A stretch of DNA of 64,000 bases from Dicyema japonicum (Eukaryota > Dicyemida > Rhombozoa > Dicyemidae). The notes under the pieces were generated by a model. It was not told the origin of the DNA. It was given only the letters and a program-made list of their open reading frames with translations, and did not search any database. Where the stretch lies: contig RDEW01000003.1 in NCBI GenBank assembly GCA_011109175.1, positions 1-64,000 on the forward strand, written 5' to 3'. Below, one piece after another: positions 49,174 through 58,497 of the stretch; position 1 is the stretch's first letter; each line of letters starts with the position of its first letter. A program made the position numbers and the translations under genes.

Positions 49174-50026
49174 CCGTATTTGCCGGTGTATAAGTCGACC
49201 TTTTTCGATCAAAAATCGACCTCGACTTATACACCGAGTCATGAAATTCAACTTTGTATTCATCGCTTCAAATGTGATGGTAATTACTACACTCTTCACA
49301 CAAAAAATTCTTGCAAATATCAATCTAATTATATAAGTGAATGGTATTAAATGATAACTACGTAAACATTCAATTATTATAATTACCCATGTCTAAACAA
49401 ATGAAATCTCTGCCAAGTTCAAACTGCAAGTTGTAAACTTTGCCGAAGAAACTAACAACTGTGCTGCCTCAAGAAGGTTGGCGTAAATGAGAAACTAGTA
49501 AGAGATTAGAAACGCTATGTAACACAGCTAGCAGTGATTCCAAGAAACAAATGTGCTAATAGAGGGAAAAGCTACCAGTGCCCAGCACTTGAACAAGAAC
49601 TTGCATACTGGGTCGAGGAGCAACGAAAGTGTGAGTTCGTCGTCACAAGAAATATGATACGTCTGCGAGCTTTGGCTTGTCCCAAACAAAACAAGATTAC
49701 CGATTTCAGAGGAACTATAAGTTGGTGTTCACGATTTTTAAAGAGAAATGACCTTTTGCTACGACAAAGAACTACACTTGCTCATAAACTGCCTGAAGAT
49801 TTAGAGGAAAAGATAACTCTTTCAATGGAACGAGCTTTTTGGAAATAGTGACGATGAAGACGGATTTTGAACTCTATGTAAGCACTTTATAATTTTAATT
49901 TATTGTTTCTTAACTAAAAATGAATCACTTTCTAAGATTTTTTATTATTGTTAGTCTCTCGGCACGTAACATCACAGGGTTACAAAGTAAATAGTAGGGG
50001 GTCGACTTATACAGCGGCAAATACGG
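49174..50026 (+). mobile_element. Internally deleted pogo/Tigger-type transposon
   Basis: The left terminal repeat CCGTATTTGCCGGTGTATAA at 49174 continues into GTCGACC. Its inverted partner ends at 50026 (CGGCAAATACGG) with one mismatch over about 27 bp. Both ends are flanked by TA. The frame at 49534-49848 encodes the N-terminal CENP-B/Tc5-type DNA-binding domain (LEQELAYWVEEQRKCEFVVT, ISWCSRFLKRNDLLLRQRTT). It is followed at 49840-49871 by a C-terminal ...GNSDDEDGF-like end in another frame. The whole DDE catalytic domain is missing, so this is a non-autonomous derivative. Confidence 0.86.
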
Positions 50027-50239
50027 TATGTTATATTTTAGGTTCCATGATTATGTCTTGGTTGTGGTTAGAGATAGAAGGTTAAAAGCGAATTTATGTT
50101 AGCACGTACTGGCGTATTATGTCACGCACACAACGCGCAACAAATCATGTGTAAATTAATGTCATGAAATACTTCCAAGCACAAACAGGCATAATAAATT
50201 TCGTCTTCTACAAAAAGCAAGAAATTTCATGATGATCAA

Positions 50240-50610
50240 CGACAAAATGTATCTGAAAGATCAGAATGGAAATCACAAGCTTGTCATTTGTATGGACAAT
50301 CAGATGGATGTTTTAACCTCAGCAATAAACACTACTTCTACATTAAAAGAAGTGTTATCCGCAGAGTAATTAATTTCCTGTGAAATCTGTAAGTTTTCTA
50401 CTTTTTTAAAAGTTTGTTTTTTGGTAATATTTTAATAGATAAGTGATGAAGAACATCAAATCAAAGTTAAAACAAAATGAAAGGTTTAAACTAGATCTTA
50501 TTGATCTGAAAATAATTTATTCTGTCAACGATGAATACAAATAGATGCTCACTGTAATTGATGCATATTCAAAATGTAGGAAATGTTATTAAACATTAAA
50601 ATGAAAAAAC
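50240..50610 (+). mobile_element. Integrase fossil, 5' part
   Basis: Frames read IKSKLKQNERFKLDLIDLKI and, after an in-frame stop, MLTVIDAYSKC. This matches the W/FQ.DLIDM....NDGYKWIL.VID..SK segment that carries the first Asp of retroviral-type integrases found in Ty3-like elements and their domesticated derivatives. It is interrupted by a retrotransposon fragment, repeat A and a SINE, and appears to resume at 51352. Confidence 0.5.
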
Positions 50611-50619
50611 TAAGCGAAA

Positions 50620-50763
50620 ATTAAATTAAGGCATCTGAATGGCCATGCTATTTCCCCTAACAATAGCCAACGAGATACGTTCTCGGAACCAACCAGTCTC
50701 TCGCGGATCCTTGGTCACAGCTTGAATCATGGAACCGATCTTACGAACCAACTCATCTGCTTC
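50620..50763 (-). mobile_element. Retrotransposon 3'-end fragment, minus arm of an inverted pair
   Basis: The reverse complement encodes ADELVRKIGSMIQAVTKDPR followed by ETGWFRERISLAIVRKN. It matches 51934-52077 on the plus strand almost base for base. The WFRERISLAIVRKNSMAI end resembles WLRQKIGIAILRGNSFAI of the element at 40719-43692, so this is the 3' end of a related family. Confidence 0.75.
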
Positions 50764-50879
50764 AAAGTTGACCATAACAAGAAAATTTAAAAACAAATCT
50801 GGTTTTAAAGTAAGATGCTTAAAATAATAATTAAAATTTGTTAATTTATCCCCAGTAAAGCATATTTAAAACTGCCATC

Positions 50880-50990
50880 CATCCAAAGTGGACCCCGCCG
50901 ACATTATCGACGTTGCGTTGCCTCTCACGATTGCAACAGAGATCAACTGGAGTAGCCACTGGTCTCACGTGCGTCGTGGCTTTTTAGTGT
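50880..50990 (+). repeat. Dispersed repeat A, solo copy
   Basis: CATCCAAAGTGGACCCCGCC and the following about 100 bp match the repeat adjacent to the Tigger elements in the tandem array, here without any Tigger sequence. Confidence 0.65.
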
Positions 50991-51155
50991 AGCTAAGCGT
51001 CCAAGTTTCTTTAGGAATGGTACAGAAGTAAAAAATTCATAGAACGAATCAATCAAACCATTACACGGATTCTGTCAAAAACGATGGCAAAAAACACTAA
51101 AAAATCTTGGATTCAAATGTTACCTAGTGCCACTTATATGTATAACATAACTGTA

Positions 51156-51351
51156 GGTTTGACGAGTGACGCCGTCATCAGTGGATAATCACTGTGGAAC
51201 TGGATTGTCTAGAAAGGACACTCACACAAGAAAAAGAAAAAAAGAAGTGAAGATCATTCCTTGGTTCTACGATTAGTAAAAATTAACTGTTCTTTACTTA
51301 AATAAAGTGTGTGTCCTGCCTATGCGGAGCTATAAATACTATGGCCTCGTG
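51156..51351 (+). repeat. tRNA-derived SINE, 5'-truncated copy
   Basis: Begins inside the body at TTGACGAGTGACGCCGTCAT, continues through CTCACACAAGAAAAAGAAAA and AAATAAAGTGTGTGTCCTGC, and ends ATGGCCTCGTG. It shares this body with 53155-53462 (minus) and 58498-58735 (plus) but lacks the tRNA-like head. Confidence 0.72.
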
Positions 51352-51860
51352 AAAAGGCTTTTAAACAAACTGTACATTCGTCGAGCGGAAAAACACCTTT
51401 TGAGATGTATAGAGGCATTCCTAGTGTTAACATTTTTACACTAAATGATGGTTGGTTTTTATTTTTTTTATAATTTGACATATGTTTAGAGAATGATATT
51501 TGCGAGAAGACAGTAAACACTGATGTTGTTTTGTATGATGAGTCGTTAGACGAAACAAATAATGAAGCTACAAAGTCTGTTTGTGAACTGGTTTACAAAA
51601 AAATGATTTTAAAATTAGAAAACTTTCAACTTAAGCTCATAAAACCGAATTTGAATTCACCTTATTTTAAGAGGATGAACAAAAAGATGAATGTTCATCA
51701 TGGTAAATACACTTGTCTATGGGAGATCAAGTTTTTATTAATTAATTAAATGTAGGTTAGAGTTTTACAAGATTATGGAACTAATCCTTCTTTAAGGATG
51801 AATAAATTTGAGAGTCCAAACAGTGAGAATGTAGAAGTTCTAAGTTTATAATCAAACAAT
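51352..51860 (+). mobile_element. Integrase fossil, 3' part
   Basis: AFKQTVHSSSGKTPFEMYRG at the left matches the N.S.HSSTGKSPFE..YG signature just after the integrase catalytic Glu. After a frame change, 51531-51749 reads DETNNEATKSVCELVYKKMI, possibly the linker or C-terminal region. It fits the 5' part at 50240-50610, so the two once formed one element. Confidence 0.45.
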
Positions 51861-51933
51861 CGTGTAGAGGTTAGAATGTGAAAAAAAATTTTTAGGTTCG
51901 TTTATCAAACGTCAGGAATCCTTGGCCCCCAAG

Positions 51934-52077
51934 CAGATGAGTTGGTTCGTAAGATCGGCTCCATGATTCAAGCTGTGACCAAGGATCCGCGAGAGACTGG
52001 TTGGTTCCGAGAACGTATCTCGTTGGCTATTGTTAGGAAAAATAGCATGGCCATTCAGATGCCTTAATTTAATTTTT
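51934..52077 (+). mobile_element. Retrotransposon 3'-end fragment, plus arm of an inverted pair
   Basis: Encodes ADELVRKIGSMIQAVTKDPR and continues to a stop after AIQMP. It is followed by a short 3' tail ending CTATTGTTAAAAAAAA (about 52098-52113). It matches 50620-50763 in inverted orientation about 1.2 kb apart. A third, diverged relative is at 60253-60342. Confidence 0.75.
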
Positions 52078-52113
52078 AATCATTTAATAAAATTTCTTTC
52101 TATTGTTAAAAAA

Positions 52114-52588
52114 AAGTCTGGCCAAGTCCTTATCATAAAGGGTTGGCATTACGTCTCAAGATCGTTTGCAGACTGTGGAGGTGGAGAAAAAGAGGAAGTA
52201 TGACTTGCTCGCAAACGAGATGGGGAAGATGCTTGGTTGCAAGGTCCTCGTTATTCCAATAGTAATGACGTGGGAAGGAATTGCAAAAAAATACTACAAA
52301 GGTTATCTGAGGCAGTTGGGGGTAGATAGGAAGCTCCAGGCCTATCTACAGTCCACTGTGTTAAAGCGGACCCTAGAGAGCTTGACACTGGAGTATAGGA
52401 GGCAGAGCCCTGAGATGCCATATGGGCAGAGGGTTCAATTTGACAATGCGCTCTCGGAGTTGTTTCAGCAACCAGAATCGAACCTGCCTGAGGAGGCTGG
52501 CGAACAGGCAGGCGAGGAAGGTTGTTGATTAATAAATATATTAACTTTTTTATTGTTTGTTAAATAAAGGGGTATTGTTAAAAAAAAA
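52114..52588 (+). mobile_element. 5'-truncated LINE 3' end with C-terminal ORF
   Basis: The frame 52166-52528 encodes about 120 residues (ANEMGKMLGCKVLVIPIVMT, WEGIAKKYYKGYLRQLGVDR, LQAYLQSTVLKRTLESLTLE) ending in an acidic tail EEAGEQAGEEGC. The K..VIP.VM.WDG....Y.K.YL pattern is the usual extreme C-terminus of certain invertebrate RT proteins. The 3' end GTATTGTTAAAAAAAAAG mirrors the tail of the element immediately upstream, into whose poly(A) it seems to have inserted. Confidence 0.65.
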
Positions 52589-52589
52589 G

Positions 52590-53150
52590 TTTATCAACTA
52601 TGAAAAAAATTATTCAAATGTACATGGTCAAGAAAATATAACTAATTTTAATTAAATAACTTTTTTTTGACCAAAATAAAAGTTTAGATTTAAAAAATTA
52701 AATTAACTCAAGATTATCTTATTTCAGTAATTAATCGTGATTCGATTGATATGATTTTGACATATGACATTGATTGACACATGATTTGTTGCGCGTTCTG
52801 CATGGTTGCTCACAGTGTGCGTTCTTCATGTCAGATAGAAAAACAGATTCAAATTACAAAGCTTAATCTTTCAATAGTTTTTAAGTGGAGATATAATATT
52901 GTTTGTCGATCCACTTGTTCTTCATACAAGACCTGAGTTAAAAGCTCGCGGAAATTATCCAAGGATCTCAGACTGTAACTCGCAAGACTGGAGTGCTAGC
53001 TGTTTTGATTGTCACAGCACAATTATATCCAAGAAAAAAAAAGAAAATTGTTGAGGTTTTTGATCTCAAATAACAAGGACTTGAAATAATGATTCCAAAA
53101 TTAGAAAAAGTGGAAAGGCTTTTCCAGAAATGGGATGAAAGTAACAGCTC
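52590..53150. other. AT-rich stretch, no gene recognised
   Basis: About 560 bp with no coding frame and no repeat that I could relate to other parts of the window. Confidence 0.5.
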
Positions 53151-53154
53151 TTTT

Positions 53155-53462
53155 CACGAGAGCCATAATATTTCTAGAACCGGATAGGCAGTACACACAC
53201 TTTTTTGAGCTAAGAACAGTTATATTGACTAATCGTAGTAAGGAGGAAAAAACCAAGGAATGTCTTTTAACTTCTTTTTCTTGTGTGCGAGTTCTATTCC
53301 GACGATCCGATTTCACAGTGAAGCATTCACAGATGATGGCGTCACTCGTCATACCCAAAGCATCATAGATGCGTGGAATCTTCAGTCGGAATTTACAGCA
53401 GCGAGATTCGAACCCGGGGTCATCAGTACTTTGCCCTGTGCTTATGACACTCGCCAAGCTTA
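53155..53462 (-). repeat. tRNA-derived SINE, most complete copy
   Basis: On the minus strand the element starts AAGCTTGGCGAGTGTCATAA, with an A-box-like TTGGCGAGTGTC (53446-53457) and a B box GGTTCGAATCT (53404-53414). Then follow ATTCCACGCATCTATGATGC, TGACGAGTGACGCCATCATC, a central CTCGCACACAAGAAAAAGAA and a tail ATTATGGCTCTCGTG. The spacing of the two boxes fits an RNA polymerase III promoter. About 308 bp. Confidence 0.78.
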
Positions 53463-53469
53463 TTGAAGT

Positions 53470-53972
53470 TATCTGAAATAAGTTTCGATATTCACTTTGC
53501 CTAGAATGAGCAATATATTTTCTATTATATTACTGGGCGATATTAGATCCCGGAAATATATTTCTAGAAATTTTCCATCTTCTAATGGACTTTCTGAGAT
53601 CACTTGATGAGTTGGGTTTGACATCTTTTGTAGTGATCTTGGGTTTTTTTAAATAAATAAAAACATTTACTAAATTCTAACCATTTATTAACGCGGTATT
53701 CGTCTCAGGATAGCAAGATCAACTGTGGGAGCCACTGAGTTTCACGAACGTCATAGCTTGTGTGTGTTGCTGAATAAAAAATTTAAGCAAAAAAAGATTT
53801 CCGGTTCAAGCTGTAAAGAGCTTTAGTTAAACAGTCACAATCAGGTTAGTAATTAAGTTAATCTGAAAATCCCCTATGTATTATTATTAAAGAAAATAGT
53901 CAAAAATATGGTGCTCTATTGAAAGTCGACTAGAATTTCGATAACTATAAGGATCGTTAACCTTTTTATAAA
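53470..53972. other. Region upstream of the micro-exon gene, likely holding its promoter
   Basis: About 500 bp of non-coding sequence, very AT-rich from 53880 on. A partial match to repeat A lies at 53700-53770. No promoter motif stands out. Confidence 0.4.
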
Positions 53973-55964
53973 ATGATTGAGATTTCCATATTACGCATAG
54001 TGCTTGTTTTTATTTTAGGTTTTTTGAATGTTAATTTAAATTCATTAAAAATATTAATATAATGATAAAATGAAAAATAATTTATTTCTATTAAATTAAA
54101 ACATTTTTAAAAATAATTCATTTAAATAATAATCGAAATAAAATATCGGTTGATAAAATAATAAGCCATTATTAATGATTTCGAAAATAAGTTGGTTTTA
54201 TAAGAATTTATAGCAATTTCGCTATATTGCATCAATATAATAATAAGCATGTTAGGAGAACGTGATTTTTATCAAAGCGAAAATACAGGTACATATTAGA
54301 AAATTATCATTTAACCGCATTTTCATAATTATGCTATTTTAGAAAGTGAATCAGCTAACAATTTTGATATTTCGAATAAAAGCAATGAAGGTATACGTTA
54401 ACAAATTTTTATTTCACCATTTTTTTCATAATTGTTATTTTAGATGAATCAATTAACACGGATGATACTTCCAATCTAGGTATATGCTGACAAATCATCA
54501 TTTAATCACTTTTTATGATTATACTATTTTAGGCAAGAGTGTCTATGGAAATGTTGTCATTAAAAAAAGTAAAGATTAATAAAATATCATTAACCACTAT
54601 TTCATTACTTTAGAAACCGAAACACCTATGGGAGAAGACGCTGTTGATTTTTCCAACAAAAGTATATATTAGCAAATTATCATTAACCACTATTTCATTA
54701 CTTTAGAAACCGAAACACCTAAGCGAAAAGACGCTATTGATTCTTCCACCGCAAGTATATATTTGCAATTATCATTTGACTCATTTTTCATAATTATGCT
54801 ATTTTAGAAGCTAAAACAGTTAACACTGATGATATTTCGGGTAAAAACTCAGGTACACGTTAACAGATTTTTATTTCACCACTTTTTCATAATTGTTATT
54901 TTAGATGAATCAATTAACACTGATGATACTTCCAATCTAGGTATACAATGACAAATCATCATTTAATCACTTTTTATGATTATACTATTTTAGGCAAGAG
55001 TGTCTATGGAAATGTTGTCATTAATAAAAGTAAAGATTAATAAAATATCATTAACCACTATTTTACTTTAGAAACCAAAACACCTATGGGAGAAGACGCT
55101 GTTGATTTTTCCAACAAAAGTAAATATTAGCAAATTATCATTTAACCACTATTTCACTACTATAGAAAATAAAAAACCTACTGGGGATGACCAAGTTTCC
55201 ACCGAAAGTATATATTAACAATTACCATTTAACCACTTTTTCTTTACCTTAGAAAATAAAGAACCTGATGGGAAGGAAGATATCTCTGTTAAAAGTAAGT
55301 ATTTTACCAATTTTCGTTACTTTAGATAATGCAAAACCTGATGGCAAAGATGCAATTCCCACTGGAAGTAAATATTAACAAATTATTTTACAATCTCTTA
55401 TATATTACTTTAGAAAATGGTTTAAACCGAGGAATCTCCACCACCCAAGCACAAACTGGTACATACTATCAGATTATCATTTAATCACTTTTTTATAATA
55501 TAACTTTAGATTATACATTTTTTCACACCACACGTACAACTACACGTAGTACTCCCACAAGTACCTACTAACAGATTATTATTCCATTACTGTGATAATT
55601 ATTCTAGAAAGTACAACTACTCAAAATATCTTAATTCGTTTTAATGGTACATATTAAAGGATTATTATTTAATCACTTTATAATAATTATATTAGAAAAT
55701 GAACCTGATTTTCCTAGGAAAGGTAAAAAAATCATTATTTTATCATTTTCATATAATTTATTACTTTAGATGATGACGCAGAATCTATTCCAAAGAAAGG
55801 TATTGACAATTCATTATTTAATCACTGTTGTGCAGTTTATTACCCTTTAAGATAAATCATCGGCTGGTGGAAGCTATAATATTCCAATGAAAGGTATTTT
55901 ATTAATATTTTTATTTTCAGGAACCTTAACCCTTTTCCTTTGGGTAGTACTAGTTACCTTCTAA
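53973..55964 (+). CDS. Micro-exon gene encoding a modular, probably surface/secreted protein
   Basis: Proposed 21 exons, 864 nt of coding sequence, about 287 residues. Exon 1 (53973-54018) encodes MIEISILRIVLVFILG, signal-peptide-like. Nineteen internal micro-exons follow: 54256-54288, 54343-54390, 54444-54479, 54533-54568, 54614-54661, 54707-54754, 54808-54852, 54905-54940, 54994-55029, 55072-55119, 55166-55207, 55253-55294, 55326-55367, 55414-55458, 55510-55560, 55608-55646, 55696-55722, 55770-55799 and 55852-55893. Every one is a multiple of 3 (27-51 nt), every junction is phase 1, every intron is GT..AG, and no stop occurs. The last exon (55921-55964) adds TLTLFLWVVLVTF and TAA. The SSAGGSYNIPMKG before it resembles a GPI-attachment region. 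Residues are mostly Asp, Glu, Lys, Ser, Thr and Asn, with a Thr-rich mucin-like part (HTTRTTTRSTPT). Introns are 27-54 nt except the first (237 nt). Exon 1 is the least certain: translation could instead begin at ATG 54249, which is also in phase. I recognise no family. Confidence 0.8.
54343..54661 (+). repeat. Micro-exon block, first copy of an internal duplication
   Basis: Four exons and their introns (54343-54661) are duplicated at 54808-55119 in the same order and phase. Exons 2 and 3 of the block differ by one substitution each between copies (ACG/ACT; AAA/AAT). Exon 1 is diverged (48 versus 45 nt), and exon 4 differs in one codon (GAA/AAA). Introns are also nearly identical, with small indels. 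Confidence 0.88.
54808..55119 (+). repeat. Micro-exon block, second copy of an internal duplication
   Basis: Partner of 54343-54661. One extra related exon (54707-54754, again beginning ETP after Lys-Thr) sits between the two blocks and derives from the fourth exon of the first, so the array grew by both single-exon and block duplication. Confidence 0.88.
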
Positions 55965-57990
55965 CTTACTCTATCATGGACATGTGTTTTTACTAAATAG
56001 AATTTTCTCAGTCATTTTTTATGCTAGCCAAATCACTAGCTTAGTCATTAAGTTTCAATTTAACATCAAACGGTATTTATTCGTACGTTCCTTGAGTAGA
56101 TACTAACAGGACAATCGATAATAAACAGGAGGTTCAACTTTATAGTTAGATACTAGATCTGATTTATTGTGTGAATGGTTACGTATACGTTACTAGATGT
56201 AATGGGGGTATTGTAAAGGAACTAGCTGACAAATTTTATGCTGTCATTATTCTCGCATGGACTGCGGTTATCACTAATAAAGTGTGCTATTTATGTGAGA
56301 ATTCGGTAAATTCAGTAAGATTTTTGGAACAAGAGTAAGTTAGGAACTGTTTAATATTTACAAAATTACGCAGTTTTGTGTCAAAATGATACAAAAGGGA
56401 CTATTTATCTCCCCCACTTTACTAGAAGGGTTTCCACAACTGCAAGGACAGAACGTTTTCTTCTCTTTTCATTGGTTTTGGATGGCCCTGTGATATAGGG
56501 AGGTCTCTGCTTCTGTGACCGTGGAAACAGGATGCATTTAATTAGTTATTAACTTATTTCTGTGCGTATCCGGCTTATTAAAACATCACTAACATGCTTT
56601 CATAATAAAATAAGAGTCATTATTAAAAATCTCTGAGCTAATATTTCCTAAGAGCCATTTGCTGGACTTTGTAAAATTTTCATTGTACAAATTTTCCCAT
56701 AAGTTGGTTCGAATAGACACACCAAGTCATCATCTTCAATTGTTTTTTTAACAAACTCACTTAAATTGTATGAAAAAATATACCGAGCACTTAATAGAGG
56801 ACAAAAACCTTTCATAGTCAAATAAGGCTCTAGTCTTAGAATCATTCGGATTCTAGTGCTTTTAATGGGAAGCTAGCTCTGAGTGAACATATTGAGAAAA
56901 CAGCTATCCACGATTAAGAATATTTGTCCGATAAAAATCTAAGTCTCTCCAGAATTGAAAGAACCCGGAAGATCATCCGTCTGAAAGTTACATGCATAGG
57001 ATAATAGTTAATGTCGCTAATAAAGCATAACTCTCAAGCAAGGTAGTTGTATTTGTGCGATTTTTTCAACTTTAATGATCTTAATCTCATTCTTCATTTT
57101 TAATATAATAAATATCAGACAAAACCTTTGATCCAAAGTGAGGTGAAGTAGGCATTACGCACATTTATATGCCTCTACCTAAATAACTACCGAGAAAGAT
57201 GGTAATAGTAACCAATTTAGTTAGGTAATCCCAGTTCTCCTTATCACCCTTGGCATATTTATCAGCAAGGGACCCCATTTTCTGATTAATTAACCCCACG
57301 GTTAACTGGTCGTTCAAATATCTTGATTTAATAATTTTCGAAAAAAAATTCATAAATTGAGAGGACTAAGCCATTATTAATGAAATTAAACACAAGTTGA
57401 TTATATCCCCCTCACACCAAATCATTTTATTGGATCCGTGCGAGCGTCTGTGCTTCGCTTTTACGTTCTTAACTGCCAGCTTAACTTGAGGGGCTGAGAA
57501 AGTAAATAATGTTGAGTATGGCTGTGATTGGCTAATGTGGGGTTAATTATTGAACAGCCTGTAGTCAATATCCAAAGGTCACCTTGATGTACTCAAAGTT
57601 GAATTAACAATATTCTTCATTAAATCTAACGAATAATATTTTATTTAAAATAAATAATGATAACAATCTTTGCCTTCTTAACTTCCTGTAATCTACCTGA
57701 CTCAGGAGACGTTCAGTGCCTGGCCGGCATTATAAAGGGACCCTCTTTCCCACTCAAGTTGGAGGGTTCTCACATTGACTATTATTGATAAACATGATTA
57801 TTGGAAAGGTTGCTTCCAAATCCTCCTGGAGTAACTGGATAAAGGCTTTTAAATAAACTCAAATCCTTGACTCATATATTCAAGTACCGGAAATCAAGAA
57901 GAAAAGAAAGCTAATAGTAAAGAGTCCAAGGGATAAGGTAGGACATAAGATGCGCAAGCCCCAGCTTAACATTACTCCTTTTTTTAATGA
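55965..57990. other. Gene-poor stretch with one dispersed repeat
   Basis: About 2 kb downstream of the micro-exon gene. It contains repeat B (56375-56585) and a shorter related piece near 57720. Two minus-strand open stretches (56648-56845 and 57165-57353) lack recognisable domains and flanking splice-compatible exons. No RNA gene was seen. Confidence 0.45.
56375..56585 (+). repeat. Dispersed repeat B, copy 2
   Basis: Diverged partner of the repeat at 48835, in the same order and orientation. No terminal repeats or poly(A) tail are evident. Confidence 0.55.
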
Positions 57991-58034
57991 AGTTTGGTAT
58001 TCGTAGTATTCACTTTTGTGATTATGTACGCTCC

Positions 58035-58153
58035 TTTTGCAAACGAATTGAAGATATTCCATCGATGCAAAGTTAATGTTATTCTTCATGCAAGTTCCAC
58101 GAGACTGTTTGGGCATATCCTGAGAATGGACACTACCCCTCCCCTTTATTTCT
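58035..58153 (+). mobile_element. Small LINE fragment
   Basis: The plus frame reads FHRCKVNVILHASSTRLFGH then ILRMDTTPP, which matches the R.RLFGHILRMD motif of the LINE family that is antisense in the tandem array. It is only about 120 bp and dead. Confidence 0.55.
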
Positions 58154-58497
58154 AATGACATTATGTATAAATTGGTCTTGTTCATTTGATGGATTTCTTT
58201 TAAGCATCATCATAAAATCAAACCTTCGTAAAAACTCTCAATTATTTTTTACTCCGATTAAATTCCATTTAAAAAATTTTAAAATAATATTCAACAGCTT
58301 CAAGCCAACTTTCCCGTCTGGTCAGAAATACTTCAGGTGGATATTCAATTTCAATAAATCTTTATCTTCTTGTGTTGATTTTTATTCGCATGGCACCACA
58401 TGGGTAAATAATTTAATTTCGATCACTTTGCGAGTTGATATAAAATTCGCCAGTAATTTTAAATAATGAATTTTATTAAGTTCCAAACCAAAAAACC

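Noticed and set aside
53404-53462. Possible functional tRNA gene on the minus strand.
   Set aside because: A- and B-box-like motifs exist, but no cloverleaf with a paired acceptor stem can be drawn, and the sequence continues into the shared SINE body. It is a SINE head.
54256-55893. The regularly spaced array could be a CRISPR array or a minisatellite.
   Set aside because: Unit spacing varies (73-102 bp) and every inter-unit segment is a GT..AG intron. The retained parts keep a single phase-1 reading frame without stops over 19 units, which neither a CRISPR array nor a random minisatellite would do.
56648-57353. Two minus-strand open frames (56648-56845 and 57165-57353) as genes.
   Set aside because: No recognisable domain, no splice-compatible neighbouring exons, and the length is within chance expectation for AT-rich DNA.
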